29,007 nt of DNA from Symbiodinium natans (Eukaryota > Sar > Dinophyceae > Suessiales > Symbiodiniaceae). Positions 1 through 11,177 of this stretch are shown piece after piece. The translations under genes and the position numbers were made by a program. A model generated the notes under the pieces. The model searched no databases. It had not been told where the DNA came from and saw only the letters and a program-made list of their open reading frames with translations. The stretch is from assembly GCA_905221605.1 (NCBI GenBank), contig CAJNDS010000957.1, forward strand, positions 840,001-869,007, in the 5' to 3' direction. Numbering within the stretch: the stretch's first letter is position 1; the number at the start of each line of letters is the position of its first letter.

Positions 1-375
1 TTGTTAGATGTTTTCAGACTTTGTGTGTTTTGTTCGGGTTGGTAGGGGTAAGGGTTTCTCTAGGGGTATGGCAAGCAGTCTCGTCTTGTTTGTTAGGGTT
101 TTCAGGGCCATTTTTTGGATCAGGGCCCCTTTGTGATCCGGAGCATGGCCCCTGCGTGTTTACGATCAGGGTCCGGGCCGTTTCTATCGTTTCTTTAAAT
201 TGATGGGAACGCGTCTTTATAGCGGCTTCCCACCGAGGATCGGGAATTCCGTCTTTCCAGACCACTGTGGAGACGACGACCCGAAATGCAACAAGTTCAG
301 CTTCTACGCCGCCCGGCTCTCGGCGCTTTTTTTTGGGCTTTGCAACCGCAATCATAGACAGGAGGGGGGGGTCCC

Positions 376-392
376 GGGGGGGGGGGGGGGGG
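376..392. repeat. Poly-G run
   Basis: A run of 17 consecutive G, with further G runs at 364-370 and 477-483. Length in a raw assembly is likely to be imprecise. Confidence 0.9.
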
Positions 393-996
393 AGGTTGCG
401 ATATTTGGCACTCCGCAGGACCACTCCCCGACTCCGATGATGGCAAGGCCCGGGCGTGTCGACATTTCTCACAGCGGGGGGGGACTTTCCGGATTCAGTA
501 TAAGATTCCGTGGTTTAATTTAAAAGTACAAGATCCCCGTGCTCTTTTGAATCGAGTTTGCACGCAGATCTCTGCTTTACAAGCTTTGCCAGCACAATGT
601 GAGCCAGGGCCTCGATGCCTGCTGCCACAAAAGCCTCGTTGCTCGCATTCTTTTGTCTTAGGTCCTGGCGTCAAGGTGAACGAGAGGCTGTTCAAGGAGG
701 CATCTGCTTCGCCATGCTAGGCCTGACAAGAAAGGCTTCAAGGTCAAGGCAAAGGTACAGGTACTTATCACATGTTCAAGCCAACATAGCCCACCTATCT
801 AAGTCCATCTGCTCTTACCATCAAAGTCCTTACCAGGTCCACACGACCAAGCACGGCCTGATGCGAGTCTACCAAGTCATGAACGTCTCCCAAGAGAGCA
901 AAGACTGGGTCTGGCGGCCCAGAAAGAGCGGAAGAGAGGTGTTTACTTCTTGCCTTCTGACGGCCATGCTTCTCCTCACATCTACGTGTCTCAAAA

Positions 997-1005
997 CTCT
1001 CTCTC

Positions 1006-1061
<56 letters not shown>

Positions 1062-1062
1062 C
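997..1062. repeat. (CT)n microsatellite
   Basis: Nearly uninterrupted CT dinucleotide repeat with one CC interruption near 1016. It produces spurious Ser-Leu (+ strand) and Arg-Glu (- strand) open frames. Confidence 0.95.
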
Positions 1063-1255
1063 CCATCGCTCAAAATTCGTCTCTGTGCGGGTCGGAACAG
1101 CAGCTTGTTATTACAAGGCTCAGACACGGCATTAAGAGAGCATCACTCCGAAAAAGCTGGGAATCATGTGCACCTGACATGCCACCCCACTAAAGCCAAT
1201 GCAGCCAATGCAGTCCTTATTGGACGCCCCTGCGGGGCGCAAGACCGCGGACACT

Positions 1256-1306
1256 TCAAGGCAACCTTCCAGGCCACCTTCCAGGCCACCTTTCAGGCCA
1301 CACTTT
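1256..1306. repeat. Short tandem repeat, AGGCCACCTTCC-like unit
   Basis: About four imperfect copies of a 12-base unit (AGGCAACCTTCC, AGGCCACCTTCC, AGGCCACCTTTC, AGGCCACACTTT) followed by a GAGCACTTT duplication. It lies 5' of the first gene. Confidence 0.8.
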
Positions 1307-1459
1307 GAGCACTTTGAGCACTTGAGCCATGCCCCTTCCCCCCCCCCCCTGTTTTGTCATGTGTCAGAGTCGCCATTTCAGTGTTTTTCAGAGTGTCATC
1401 CGTCAGTAGGCCATCTCTGGGGCAAGCGCTTGAGTTCTGAGGCATAAGCTGCGTCCGGC

Positions 1460-4400
1460 TTGCATGGAGCATGTCGGGCAGTGTGTTTGCAATACTTCGG
1501 GCAAATCAACTTGCATGTGGGCGTAGCATGCAGGCTTTTCGCACCCGGAGCGGTCGGAACTCGCCTGCTGCGCACCCACCTCTGGGCCGCCCAGACCAGC
1601 CAGCAAAGACCAAAGAGTTTCCTGGGCCACTTGGCGCTGCTGCTGCGCCTCCTCTGGGCACCGTCCCAGGCATCCCGCAGATCACGGAGCCGCGATCCGC
1701 TGCGGCCGCGGCGCCTGGGCTTCGCCTTTCGCGGGGACCTGCGCCGCCGCGGCGCCGCCGTGGCGCGGATCCCCAAGGCCGTGTGCAAGGACCTCGAGGC
1801 TCTGGCGGCGGAGGCCTTGCAAAACGAGCGAGCGCATCGAGCGCCGGGAGCGGCCTCACCTCTCTCAGCATCCTTTGTTCGGGCCGGCGGACTCAACGTG
1901 GCCTTCCCTGACACCATGTCCTGGCACTGGGCACACAGTGATCAGGGCCTGCAGGCCTTCACAGATGCCGGAAGGGTCGCGCCTCGTCTTCATTTGCACC
2001 TTCCGTCCAACACAGTTTACTTGCCACAGCGACTAGATGTAGGTAATTCAATTCTCGGCCAGTCAGTGATGACGTTCCGCTCCAGAGCTTAAATTCCAGG
2101 CTTTTTTTTAATAATGGAGTTCGCTCAGCAGGTGCTGAAGGAGCTGGGAGATGAGTGGAGCATGGTGGCAGCCTCCTTCGTTGTCGCAGAGGCTGGACAA
2201 GGGGGCATTGGAGAGTATACAATGCTATACGTAGATGTCGAGTTTGGGTGGCCGGCGTGGTGCTGCAATACTGTTTGGTAAACTCGAGCTGGCTCGATTT
2301 TTGAACTAAAACACGGCCCCCAGGCCTCACAGATACCAGATCTGAGGTATGCATTTGAAAAGTCGATCCTGCACGAGTTTTCGTGACCTGCTGCTTCAAG
2401 CCTTGTTGGAGAAGCCGAGCCGGCTCGAATTGCCGAGGGAAAAACATAGTTTTGGGATGTATGGCCACTTCTGGCTGGGGCGACGGATTCCTGGAGATGG
2501 CCCGTCCTGCAATCACTGATGCATGATGCATTTGGACACTGAAGTTCTTTAGTGGGCTCGCTCACGAATTGACATCTCGACTCATGGACTTTTTTGAACT
2601 TCCGAGACCCTGGTTGAAATAACTTGAAATTCATTACACGTGTAGCAAAACAAGTGCACATTCTTTTCTGTGCACCATTGAACTGCCCTTGATTCCGGTG
2701 GTTTGATTACGTTCATCGCTGTTAGGGGTGCCTGGTGAGTTGATGACTTGCTTACATTAAGTTAATTCCGAACCTACACCCCCGCCAAATGCATGAGTTT
2801 GTTGAATGCTATTCGCCCGCGCATGAGCCAAAAATTGTATTCGTCATGTGAATAGAAGCAAGGCTAGTTTTTGCAAGGGTTTGCCGAACATGATGTGTAT
2901 AGGAGATTTGACCCCTCAAGTTGTGATTATGGCTCCCTTCTGAACTGCTGCTTTCATTACGTAGCCTTACTAGCATCACTAGCCTCACTGCCGTTGACCT
3001 GCCAAAACACATTCCTCTTCGGACTCCAGCATGATTGTCCCATTGAGCAATCTCAGCATTAGCAATGGAGAGGGAGCCCAAGCAAAAGTTTGAGTGAATG
3101 GAAAGAATGGTCTCCCTTGTGAACTGATGGTGTTGAAGTTGCCCCTTGCGAATTGATCTTTCTTCGACTGACTTAGCTACATACATTGCTATGCTTTCAT
3201 CCTCATGATCTGACAATGTGTTAATCTCAGCCGTTGAATACCATGGTTTCACTACGCAGCTATCTTGAATTGCACCGAGAAAGTTTACGCTGCAAAATTG
3301 AAGCAGGCACCTCGGACCGCTCCAGACCCAACATGACAGGCGTCTAAAACCAAGTCCACAAGTGGATCAAGTTTGTCGATTTCTGTTTCTGTTCTTGAAA
3401 TGAGACATACAACAAGGAAGTTGCTATTTCTTTATAGACAGGTGAGGCAGTAGCGCACATGCCGGTGTTTCTGCACTAAGACTTAAGGTGTACCTGATGA
3501 GTATGGTTGCACAAAGGCAAGCATAGTTAAAGAGGCAGGTAGATTTAGATATAGATTTAAACATATGTATATATATATGTATATAGATAGAGAGAGAGAG
3601 AGGATAGATAACATGGAGGCATCTACAAATTCGGGGGGTTATGCGCGTGCAGGAAGGCAAGAAGGAGAGAGAGGGAGAAGGAGGAGACTGTCGAGCTTAG
3701 CCGACCAAGCCTGCATAGACAGGGGGTACTAGGGTGTGTTGCAGGGATGGTTGCGGGCAAGGAAGCGGTGTCACACTCAGGCAAGCCGACCACGATCAAC
3801 GGATCGTGCAAAACCAAGGCCTCGGAGATGTTTCTGGGGTTGGGTTCGTAAACATTGCTGGGGGAACTTTTCGTGCCAGCGATGAAAGAAGGCCAAGTTT
3901 CTTTGGCCGGCTGGAACTGAGACAAGTCTCACGACAGGACGGAACACGGGCGCGCATGTGCGCGAGGGGTCCTTGAGCCCCCCCCTAGCCCAGCTGAAGA
4001 AGAAGAAGAAGAAGAAGCAGAAGAAAAAAAGCAAGAAGAAGAATGGAGTAGAAGAAGGGAGTGGAAGAAGGGAGAGACGGTCCTTGAGAGGGTGGCTGTC
4101 CTGACGCGGCGGCTCGCTTCCACGTGGACTTCGGGCCTCCACCGATTCCGCGCGGCGCAGCTGCCACGGCGCTGCTGCCCCTGCACCCGAGACGTTTCCC
4201 CGAGGACCAAGGGAACTTGGTGCCTCAGCTGCAGAGAACGCCCCGAGGATGTAGGGATGTAGCGAGAGGAATTCATGTCGGATCTGCCCACAAGAAAAAG
4301 CTCTTCCTGTTGTTTTGCACATTTTTTGTGCGAAATGGCTGACAGAAACGTCTTTGGTTTGGGAGGCAGAGGATTCATGCCAGGGAAAGCCGAGACTCGG

Positions 4401-4934
4401 CCATCCTCAGCAGATCCGATATGCAGCCACTCTAGGACTCAGGGAACATAAGACTGGCGAGGTCAGCAGGCCAGAATATTCATCAGATCGTTCGGGGCAG
4501 TACAATCCTGACGGGGCGATTCACATGCCCGTCCGACGACATCGGAGAAGATGCAAATGCCAAAGTGCCGCGTTGAACCGACTTGATCGCATCGTATCCA
4601 AGACGATGGACTCAAGTTTCTTCCCAAGTCCTTGATCTTGTCATGTTCGATCGCGAGGAGGGAGACAGATGTTTGCAAGTGTCGAAGTTGTTCAGTACCG
4701 TGTGTCTCCTGAGCCTTGCGCTTTTAAGAGCATGGACGTGCCGAGCGAAACAGTTTCTCATGCTCGAAGCAGGAGCTCCTACCGTGGGACGCAGCCGGCG
4801 AGGCCTGCATCCACAGGTACACGCGCGGCCTGGCCATTGTCTTTGATGGCAAGCTGGCGCACCGCACACAGCCCTTCGCAGAAGATGCCTTTGCCGCCGG
4901 CGCCCAGGCTGCAGCTAGGAGAGCTGAGCAGTGA
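1460..4934 (+). CDS. 2-oxoglutarate/Fe(II) oxygenase-like protein (multi-exon; 5' end unresolved)
   Basis: Proposed exons: an open stretch ending at 1897 (start unresolved), 2120-2191, 4091-4219 and 4773-4934 (stop TGA 4932-4934). They join in phase 0, with donors GT, GC and GT. The protein starts with a GC-rich, Arg-rich part and a helix (RIPKAVCKDLEALAAEAL). Next comes GDEWSMVAASFVVAE, then FHVDFG with the HxD metal motif. It continues with GNL joined to ELLPWDAAGEACIHRY and then GLAIVFDGKLAHRTQPF, whose His fits the distal metal ligand. The HxD-to-distal-His spacing of roughly 65-70 residues is normal for the double-stranded beta-helix fold. The usual Arg about ten residues after the distal His is not evident. 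Members of this family hydroxylate proteins or small molecules using Fe(II), O2 and 2-oxoglutarate; the substrate here is unknown. No in-frame ATG is visible in the first exon, so an upstream exon is likely. Confidence 0.6.
3549..3606. repeat. TA/TAGA and GA microsatellite cluster
   Basis: A purine-rich and AT-alternating simple repeat (TATATATATGTATATAGATAGAGAGAGAG) inside the long intron of the oxygenase-like gene (2192-4090). Confidence 0.8.
3998..4042. repeat. (GAA)n repeat
   Basis: A GAA/GAAG-rich purine tract about 50 bases upstream of the exon that carries the HxD motif. Polypurine on this strand is unusual just before a 3' splice site, where a pyrimidine tract would be expected. Minus-strand open frames through it read as Ser or Phe runs and are spurious. 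Confidence 0.85.
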
Positions 4935-4955
4935 GGCGCTGTTGACAATACTTGT

Positions 4956-5033
4956 ATATGCATATTATATATATATATATATATATATAATGCAATATAG
5001 TATAGACATATATATATATGTATATATACATGC
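4956..5033. repeat. (TA)n microsatellite
   Basis: An alternating AT tract starting just downstream of the oxygenase stop codon, interrupted by TGCAATATAGTATAGACA. It may contribute to the 3' flank of that gene. Confidence 0.9.
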
Positions 5034-5228
5034 TACACGACAAGGACATGCGCAGTCCGTGTACAGCAGTACGGAACCTGGCAAAGGCTCAGACTCCGAG
5101 CGGTCGGCTTCCTCGCTGCGTGGCCGTCGTGTTCTGGCCTCCATGAGCTTCGCGCGGGGCGGTCCGGGTGCCCCCTGGCAGAAAGCCGTGAACCAGGCGG
5201 GTTCCGACTGCCGCAGCCCATAAAGTTC

Positions 5229-5246
5229 AGGGCTTAGGGTTTAGGG
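5229..5246 (+). repeat. Telomere-like TTTAGGG motif pair
   Basis: AGGGCTTAGGGTTTAGGG resembles two to three units of the plant/algal telomere repeat TTTAGGG. Related degenerate motifs recur around 14038-14050, 14219-14275, 15640-15690 and 20799-20835. Confidence 0.6.
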
Positions 5247-5399
5247 ATCATCGCAATCCTTTTTGTCCAAATGCACTCGGCTCATTGGGAGAGCATGGGA
5301 GCAGCTTGCCCTCTGCTTGGCAGGTCATTTCAGGATACGGCGCGCCGCTGCTACAGCCCGTGACAAAAAGCGCGATGACAGAAGCGGTTTGACTTAGGC

Positions 5400-5447
5400 T
5401 TGCATATGCTTGCATATGCTTGCATGTGCTTGCATGTGCTTGCATTG
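5400..5447. repeat. 10-bp tandem repeat (TGCATATGCT family)
   Basis: Five copies of a 10-base unit: TGCATATGCT twice, TGCATGTGCT twice and TGCATTGGCT once. The array lies in the unassigned region and has no coding meaning that I can see. Confidence 0.9.
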
Positions 5448-7054
5448 GCTGGCAGAAGGCAAAGAGCACTGTTCGGGGACGTGTGTGAACACCGCGGCGG
5501 GGGGCTTTTGGGCAGCTTAGGTCGCCGACCCAAAGAACCGAATCTGCGACGCCCCAGGAAGCTGGTACTGCGTTGGCATGGGGCCCATGATACATGATAT
5601 ATAATTAGAGAGAGAGAAATCTGATGCTTTTGGACTTGTGCTTTACGTTTGTTCTTTTTGTTGAAGAGAGATTCTTGAATAAGTCTTCTGAGGTCAGTAT
5701 CCTCCTTCCTTGGAGAAGCTCGGTGCTGAACGCTCGATTTTCGGCCTTTAGAGCCAGATGCACACGCACATGACCCTCCAGAAACCGCTCTCAGGCTGAT
5801 CGCGAAGCGCAGGAATTTCGCACAGATTGAAGACTTCAACCGGGCTGGAGGGAAGAGCGCCACAGACCCAGCTTAGGCCTCGCCACCTTGCCGGGCCATG
5901 TCCTTGTCGCTTGAAACAGCAAGTTGTTGGGGCTCGCAGTGCAACAGCAACCTTCAGGCTGAACGAACCACCCGTCGTAGCCAGTCGTGAGTCGCAAAAG
6001 CCGAGCAATGCTGCCTTGCTGGTTGTACTTGAGGCCATGCTTGACAACCTGCAAGTTGTCCGTCCACGCACCCTCGCAGCCCTCGTGCGTTATGTGAGTC
6101 TTGTAGGATCTTGTAGGTGCATTGCATCACGTGTGCCTCTTCGAGAGGGAGCAGCACTGTTGCTCCACATCATTCGCGGCTTTCTCTGAAACATTTCCGG
6201 ACAAAAAGCTGATTCAACAGGAGCGTGTCTTGCATCTGCAGCATGCCTCTCACCATCTTCACCACCTCACCATCTTCACAACTCATGGCTGTGGCTGACA
6301 TATCAAGACCTTACCGTACATTCGGTCTTGTGGAGGGCAACTAATGCATCTGTAGAGTTTGTGCAGGCTGCTGGTCTACAGAGTTGTGCAGTGAGGGGGC
6401 AATTGTTTCATCGGCAAAGTTTCTGCAGTGAGGGGGAATTTAGTTGTTCAGCAGAGGGGCAATTGTGATTAATCAGCAGGGCACGGGCAGGGAGAGGGGC
6501 ATTGGTTGACCAGCAGGGCTTTGTGCAGGAAGGGGCAAGCGGCTGATCATGGTTGAGCAGCAGAGTTTGTGGATGGTATGCTTGGTCGTATGCGGGTTCT
6601 GTGCATTTTTGAGAGCAGACCTGTTGCACTGCATCTCCACACAAAAGGGAGGGCACGGCACATGTCAACACGTGCCACACATAGCTCACATAGTTTCATC
6701 GAACCGCACGCACTCGACGGCTCAGCCCTACATTGCCCTGTACTTATTCGCCCCATCCGCCACATTCACAGGTTTCTTGAGTTTTTCGGGTCAGGGCAAG
6801 GAACATTCTCCGAGTTCACTCTCGGTCTTTTGGGAAGTTCTCCCACGCAGATCACTGCGAGCACTGGGGCTAGCCCCTGCGGCCGAACTTCGCGTGTATG
6901 CGCACTGCCAGGATGTGTACTCGTGTACCTTCATGCTGCTGTCACGTCGCTTCAAGACCTGTCAAGAAGGTATGCGGCATGCGAGGAGAATCCGAAGCAG
7001 CAAACAATGTTGATCGAGCATGTGGTCACTTAAAACCTTGAGAAGCGCTGCCAC

Positions 7055-7080
7055 TATTTGCCACTATTTGCCACTATCTG
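7055..7080. repeat. TGCCACTATT tandem repeat
   Basis: Three near-identical copies of a 10-11 base unit (TGCCACTATT, TGCCACTATT, TGCCACTATC) immediately before the CTGCAG that precedes the exon-like segment LPSEAYTKLIEKATALGFF. Confidence 0.8.
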
Positions 7081-8594
7081 CAGCTCCCTTCCGAGGCTTA
7101 CACCAAGCTCATTGAAAAGGCCACCGCTCTTGGTTTCTTCGTTGAACGGAGTGTCCCAAAGTCCCAAAGCCCAGGAGCTGCATGGAGCGTCCAGCCACGA
7201 TGATTTGTAGCCAGAGGCTGAGAGTATGGTTGGATTTCCCTGCGTAGGAAGTTTCGTGAAGTGTTGTGAGTTGTGTAGGGGTTTCTGTGCTTGCTGTTGC
7301 AAGCTGGCCTTTCTCACAAGGAGATCTGGGATGTGGAGGAGCGACCTCCACAACTCCATCGCATCCAGCAACGTAGTTTCAATGATTAGATATCGCCGTT
7401 GCAACCTGCAAAACTCTCACCCTGCACACCGCCTACCCCTTTCGACCTTCGCCATCCCTTGTACCTTAAACCCTAAGGCCCTCCACCCGAAACTTTAAAA
7501 CTGCCACCTCATTTCCACAGACTCGCAGTGGAGAGCAGTGCCCCGCTGCAAAAAGAAAGCGAAAGCCACTCGGAGCGACTGCCATAGAATGGTCTGGGTC
7601 TTGTCTGGTCTGCTTGGAACGTCCTGTGCAAGCCTTGCTATGCTCAAAGCTGAAGTAAGTTCCTCACTGTGGCAGCCGTGTGGCACATACAACGCGAGGG
7701 AGACAAAGACTTGTAGCATATTGAGGAACAGAATGGCAGGTAGACACTGATCCAGCACAGCTTGTCAGACGATCTGAGAACTGCATAGCATTGTGCCGTC
7801 TGATGAGAGTCCTTTCGGGCATTTGCTTCGCCTCCAGGCACATGGCATAGCTGGCGTTAAATTTGCAAGGGCTTCGTGTAACTGACAAGTCCGCCCGGGG
7901 CCTTCCCTTCTCTTGTCCCTTCTTGCTTGCCTCATGCCACGCTGATGCTTATGTCGGCTATGAAGCGAGTGTCCCTTGCTTGGGCTTGTGACCGGAGAAG
8001 ATCATGGAAACAGTTTCTCCGTTTGGTGGCTTTTGAATCATGCAGCAATGCATCGTTGAGTGTCCCCGTCGCCCCGGCCCAGCTTGCGACCATCGACTAA
8101 ATCATCAGTCGATGCAGCTGCTGTAGGAGGAAAGTTCTGCTAGGAACGGGGCAAGAACGTGCAATATTTTCTAGAAGCTGTTGATAGCTCTGGCAGCATG
8201 TTGCGCCTTCGTGAAGCTGGTTCAAACGGCATTCCCGCAGGGATGTCGCCAAGTTGTCCCAGGCTCGTTGCTGCGGTCGTGCGAGAGCATGACCTCACTG
8301 GTGCAGTTACCGTCAAGATGCTGTGCTGCTGATTGCGTACTGGAAAGCTTGCTGTACATTGTGGGTCCTCTGCACGGACCAGACCTGTGGCCATGCCCAG
8401 ATGCCAAGTACAAAGACTAGTGACTCGTGACTACTTATATACTTGTGCTGTTGTCTCTTCAGAATAAACAATCTGGGCACACGGGACTGTATCAGCCTCT
8501 GTGTACGGTTGTTATTGAACTCTTGCCTTCTTTGGCACTACACTGCTGCTTGTAGCGTTCGCCATGTGATGATTCGCCGACTGCCCCTTTCGCC

Positions 8595-10763
8595 ATGGAC
8601 CCGGACCTGGCGCACCGACAGGGTGCGTGGGATGCGCGAGGTCCAGGACGGAGCTGTCTGTTAAGCGATGTAGGCAACTTGGCAAGGAAGGCATTAAGCC
8701 ATTAAGCCCTAGGCCCCTGAATGCCCTGACCATTCCCACATCTGAATACTGTGGTCCAGGATGCGCCGCACTTTGTGTCCTACTCCTGGCTGGTGCGCGG
8801 GCGGTTAGGCTTGGAGCCCCTGCTGCGGGCGGAGATGCAGCGCACCCGGCCCCCCTCCTTGAAGGCCGACTTGCAAGCAGACCTTCGCAACCGCACCGAC
8901 GAGTCAGGTGGCTTCGGCCGCTTGGAAGTTCCTGAAAATGTTGAGGCCGAGGGCGTTGTGGAAATCACGGGGCCATGGGATGTCCTCTACTGGGCCTTGG
9001 GATGCCGGCTTTGTCAAAGCATTTGGCTCCGTGTCGGGGAGCCTTTCAACTGTGAGTCCATTGAAGCTTTGGAAGAGGCTTTGTCCTTGGCACCTTGGGA
9101 CCACTTCTTGGATGCCTTACAGCTTCACCAACTCCGGGTCATCGCCTGGGAGCGCGAGAGCCGCCTGGACGCCGAAGACCTCCGAGCACACCTCCAAGCC
9201 TACCTCCGCGGCCGCGCCGCCCGCGCCTTGCACCACTTGCACCTCCCTCCAGATGCGGAAGCGGAAGCTGCGGAAGCCGCGGACGCCGCGGAAGCCACGC
9301 GGCCTGGGCTCCTGCGAGCCGTGCTGCACCGGAACCGCTGCTCGCTGGAGCTGCTTTGCGCCGCGCGCCTGGGCCTCCGTGACGTTCAGCGCGCAATGCG
9401 GGTAAGGCTGCCATGGAAAAAGCCCACTCACCCCGCTCACCCCATTCACTTCGCAGCGTCAGCGCGGCCTCCCACCTGGACCCTGGCTTCCGCGATGCCC
9501 CAAGCCACACAAGCCTCCAAAGCCCAACCCTTCGAGGAGTCTGAGCTCAAAGCAGAGACCAGGGAGGCGAAGCGTACGGTGGATGGCACATTCGTGGCTG
9601 CGCTCATCGCGGGACTGCGGCTTTCAGATGGGATGGTCGTGTGGGACCCCTTCTGCCGTGATGGCCAAGTCCTCCTGGAGCTCTTGTTGGCGACGTTGCC
9701 GGTGCCACCAGTGAAATCTGCCGACAGGCTTCCGTGTGCCCAGCTTCGGCCCCACAGAATTCACAGAATTCAGAGCCCTCACAGAAAGCCAACTCAGCCA
9801 GTCCCAGGTTTCGGCGCAGGCCTCGCAGGCCTCGAATTGACCTTTGTGGGGTCGGACCGCAGCATAGAAGCGATCCAGGAAGCCCGACGGCAGTTGCTCC
9901 ACTTCTGTGAGTTTTACAAAGACTTCTTGTCTGGGCCTTCAGCGGTGACAACGAGACAGACCCACCAAAGGGATGAAATAAATGAAAGCGATGAGTCCAA
10001 GCCAAGAGTGCCCGAACTGCTGCAGGGTCCGACCATTCTCGAGGATCTGGAGGGGAAGACGGGGAAGACGGGGAAGCTCGGACAGGGACCCGAGACGGCA
10101 TCAAAGGGGTCGAAACGGCCAAAGGGGCCCAAAAAGCAAAAGTTCGAAAAAGCGGCCAAGCCCCCTGTCATGTCGGGCACGCTCGGCACGGGCACGCCAG
10201 CGGCGCCCGTGGCTACAGCAGTGCCTTCCGTGCCAGGCAAGGCAGAAGCTGCGGAAGCTGCGGAAGCTGCGGAAGTCGTCACCTATTCTTCCTCAGAGCA
10301 TGGTCTCAGTCTTCCTTGCGAAGTGTCCCTTAACTTGGCTTCTTTTGAGGCGATTGCTCCATATTTGCATGGCGCGGTCATCGTGACACGCATGCCCTCC
10401 GAGGGCCGAGGACTCGGGCCAACAGCGCGGGTCGCTTTGCTCTACCGCCGCTTTGGTCACTTTCTGGCGGGTCGTCGTGATCTCTTGGGTGCCTATGTCC
10501 TCTGCGATTCCCCGGTCTTCCGGCGTCAGACGGGCCTCACCTGGCAAGTCCTCGGTCGCTTCCGCGGTGCCAGCGGCCGCCGCTGGCAGCTCCTCCACTG
10601 GTCACCCGGCTTGCCACAACGACCCCGGCACCCCGCGGCCGCCGTGGACTCCGCCGACTCCGCCGACCTGGAGCCTAAACGCCGCAGGCAGCGCTGGGAA
10701 CGGGCGCCGCGAGGCCGGAAGACGCGGAAGCCGCGCTTCCGCGGGCGTGAGCACACAACGTAG
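8595..10763 (+). CDS. RlmL/THUMP-type RNA methyltransferase-like protein
   Basis: A large open exon runs from about 8760 to TAG 10761-10763 (about 668 codons). A possible first exon, ATG 8595 to about 8624 (MDPDLAHRQG), joins it in frame through a GC donor and an AG|G acceptor at 8759. The protein resembles the rRNA/tRNA guanine-N2 methyltransferases with an N-terminal THUMP region. It has VSYSWLVRGRLGLEPLL, then WDVLYWALGCRLCQSIWLRV, then LLRAVLHRNRCSLELL before the catalytic domain. The SAM-binding region reads VVWDPFCRDGQVLLELL and then LTFVGSDRSIEAI. The family's Asp-Pro-Phe-Cys-Gly-Ser-Gly is degraded to CRDG, and the catalytic Asn-Pro-Pro-Tyr position reads VTRMPSEGRG. A low-complexity Lys/Gly/Ala-rich insert (about 9940-10290) splits the domain. 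The C terminus is strongly basic, which suggests RNA binding. Activity is therefore doubtful. A GTAAGG...CGCAG pair at 9402-9456 looks like an intron, but its 55 bases would break the frame. Confidence 0.65.
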
Positions 10764-11177
10764 CTGCTTCGGTGATCCGCAGTGACGTGACGTGATGTGA
10801 CGCATGGGCTGATATGGGAAATGCGCTGCTGTGGAGTGCTGTGGAGTTCTGTTGGTGCTCAAGAAAGGGAGGAAAAGAATAGAGAGAGGAAGGAAGGAAG
10901 AGGGGATGAGACACGAGTCTCCGACGAAGGCTTCTTCGGGTGGTGCGACCAAGCCTTCCCGAAGGTCAGAGCTGCACAGCAAATGTTAGAACAAGAGCGA
11001 AATTAAAGCTATAGGGAGCTGAGTCTTGAAGTTGTTCAGGTGGGGCAAGAAGTCGGTGGACTTCCCTGTGCCTTTCTGAGCAGTCAACTGAACACAAACG
11101 TACCGAATTTTGATTGTGCCTCTTGCCCGCAGGTGAAGCTTCAAGTGTCTGGTGGTGTGCTGCCATCTCGGTCAGCC
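10764..11177. other. Spacer between the methyltransferase-like gene and RtcB
   Basis: About 410 bases with a TGACGTGACGTGATGTGACGC direct repeat near 10783-10803 and a purine-rich tract at 10860-10905. A CCCGCAG at 11126-11132 could be an intron end or the acceptor for spliced-leader addition to RtcB. I see no promoter motif. Confidence 0.4.

Larger units (their letters stand above)
1..1459. other. Region without a recognised gene, rich in simple repeats
   Basis: I see no exon of a known family here. The stretch holds a 17-base G run (376-392), a long CT microsatellite (about 997-1062), a tandem array of an AGGCCACCTTCC-like unit (about 1256-1306) and a perfect GC-rich inverted repeat CGCCCC-TG-CGGGGCG near 1226-1240. 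Open frames across the CT tract translate to Ser-Leu or Arg-Glu repeats and are artefacts. It is probably the spacer 5' of the oxygenase-like gene, and it could hide that gene's first exon. Confidence 0.5.
4935..8594 (+). other. Exon-like segments of one or more unidentified genes
   Basis: No family is recognised in these 3.6 kb. Several short stretches on the + strand look like exons. One is a helical segment near 5998-6093 (LLVVLEAMLDNLQVVRP, then TLAALVRYV). Another is LLLHIIRGF near 6160-6185. A third is HAAVTSLQDLSRRY near 6931-6975, ending at AAG|GTATGC. A fourth, after a CTGCAG at 7078-7083, is LPSEAYTKLIEKATALGFF. Further open pieces lie near 7590-7660 and 8200-8330. The helical repeat-like composition would fit a HEAT-type or organellar RNA-binding helical-repeat protein, but I cannot support that. 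The rest is intron-like or spacer DNA with AT and TGCATATGCT repeats. Confidence 0.3.

Noticed and set aside
795-1193. Open frames on both strands over the CT repeat (Ser-Leu and Arg-Glu runs).
   Set aside because: They are translations of a dinucleotide microsatellite with no protein-like flanks.
3777-4378. Long minus-strand open frames rich in Ser, Leu and Phe.
   Set aside because: They arise from the GAA repeat and from the antisense of the exon carrying FHVDFG on the + strand.
4335-4452. A frame starting MADRNVFGLGGRGFMPGKA as an independent gene start.
   Set aside because: It lies in the inferred last intron of the oxygenase-like gene, ends at a stop after about 38 codons and matches no family I know.
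5836-6071. A minus-strand frame reading NQQGSIARLLRLTTGYDGWF.
   Set aside because: It looks protein-like, but all recognised genes are on the + strand and the + strand frame over the same bases has a more regular helical pattern. I cannot exclude it fully.
9117-10282. Several minus-strand and alternative-frame open frames of 90-170 codons.
   Set aside because: They are shadows of the GC-rich methyltransferase-like exon, which has family landmarks in its own frame.
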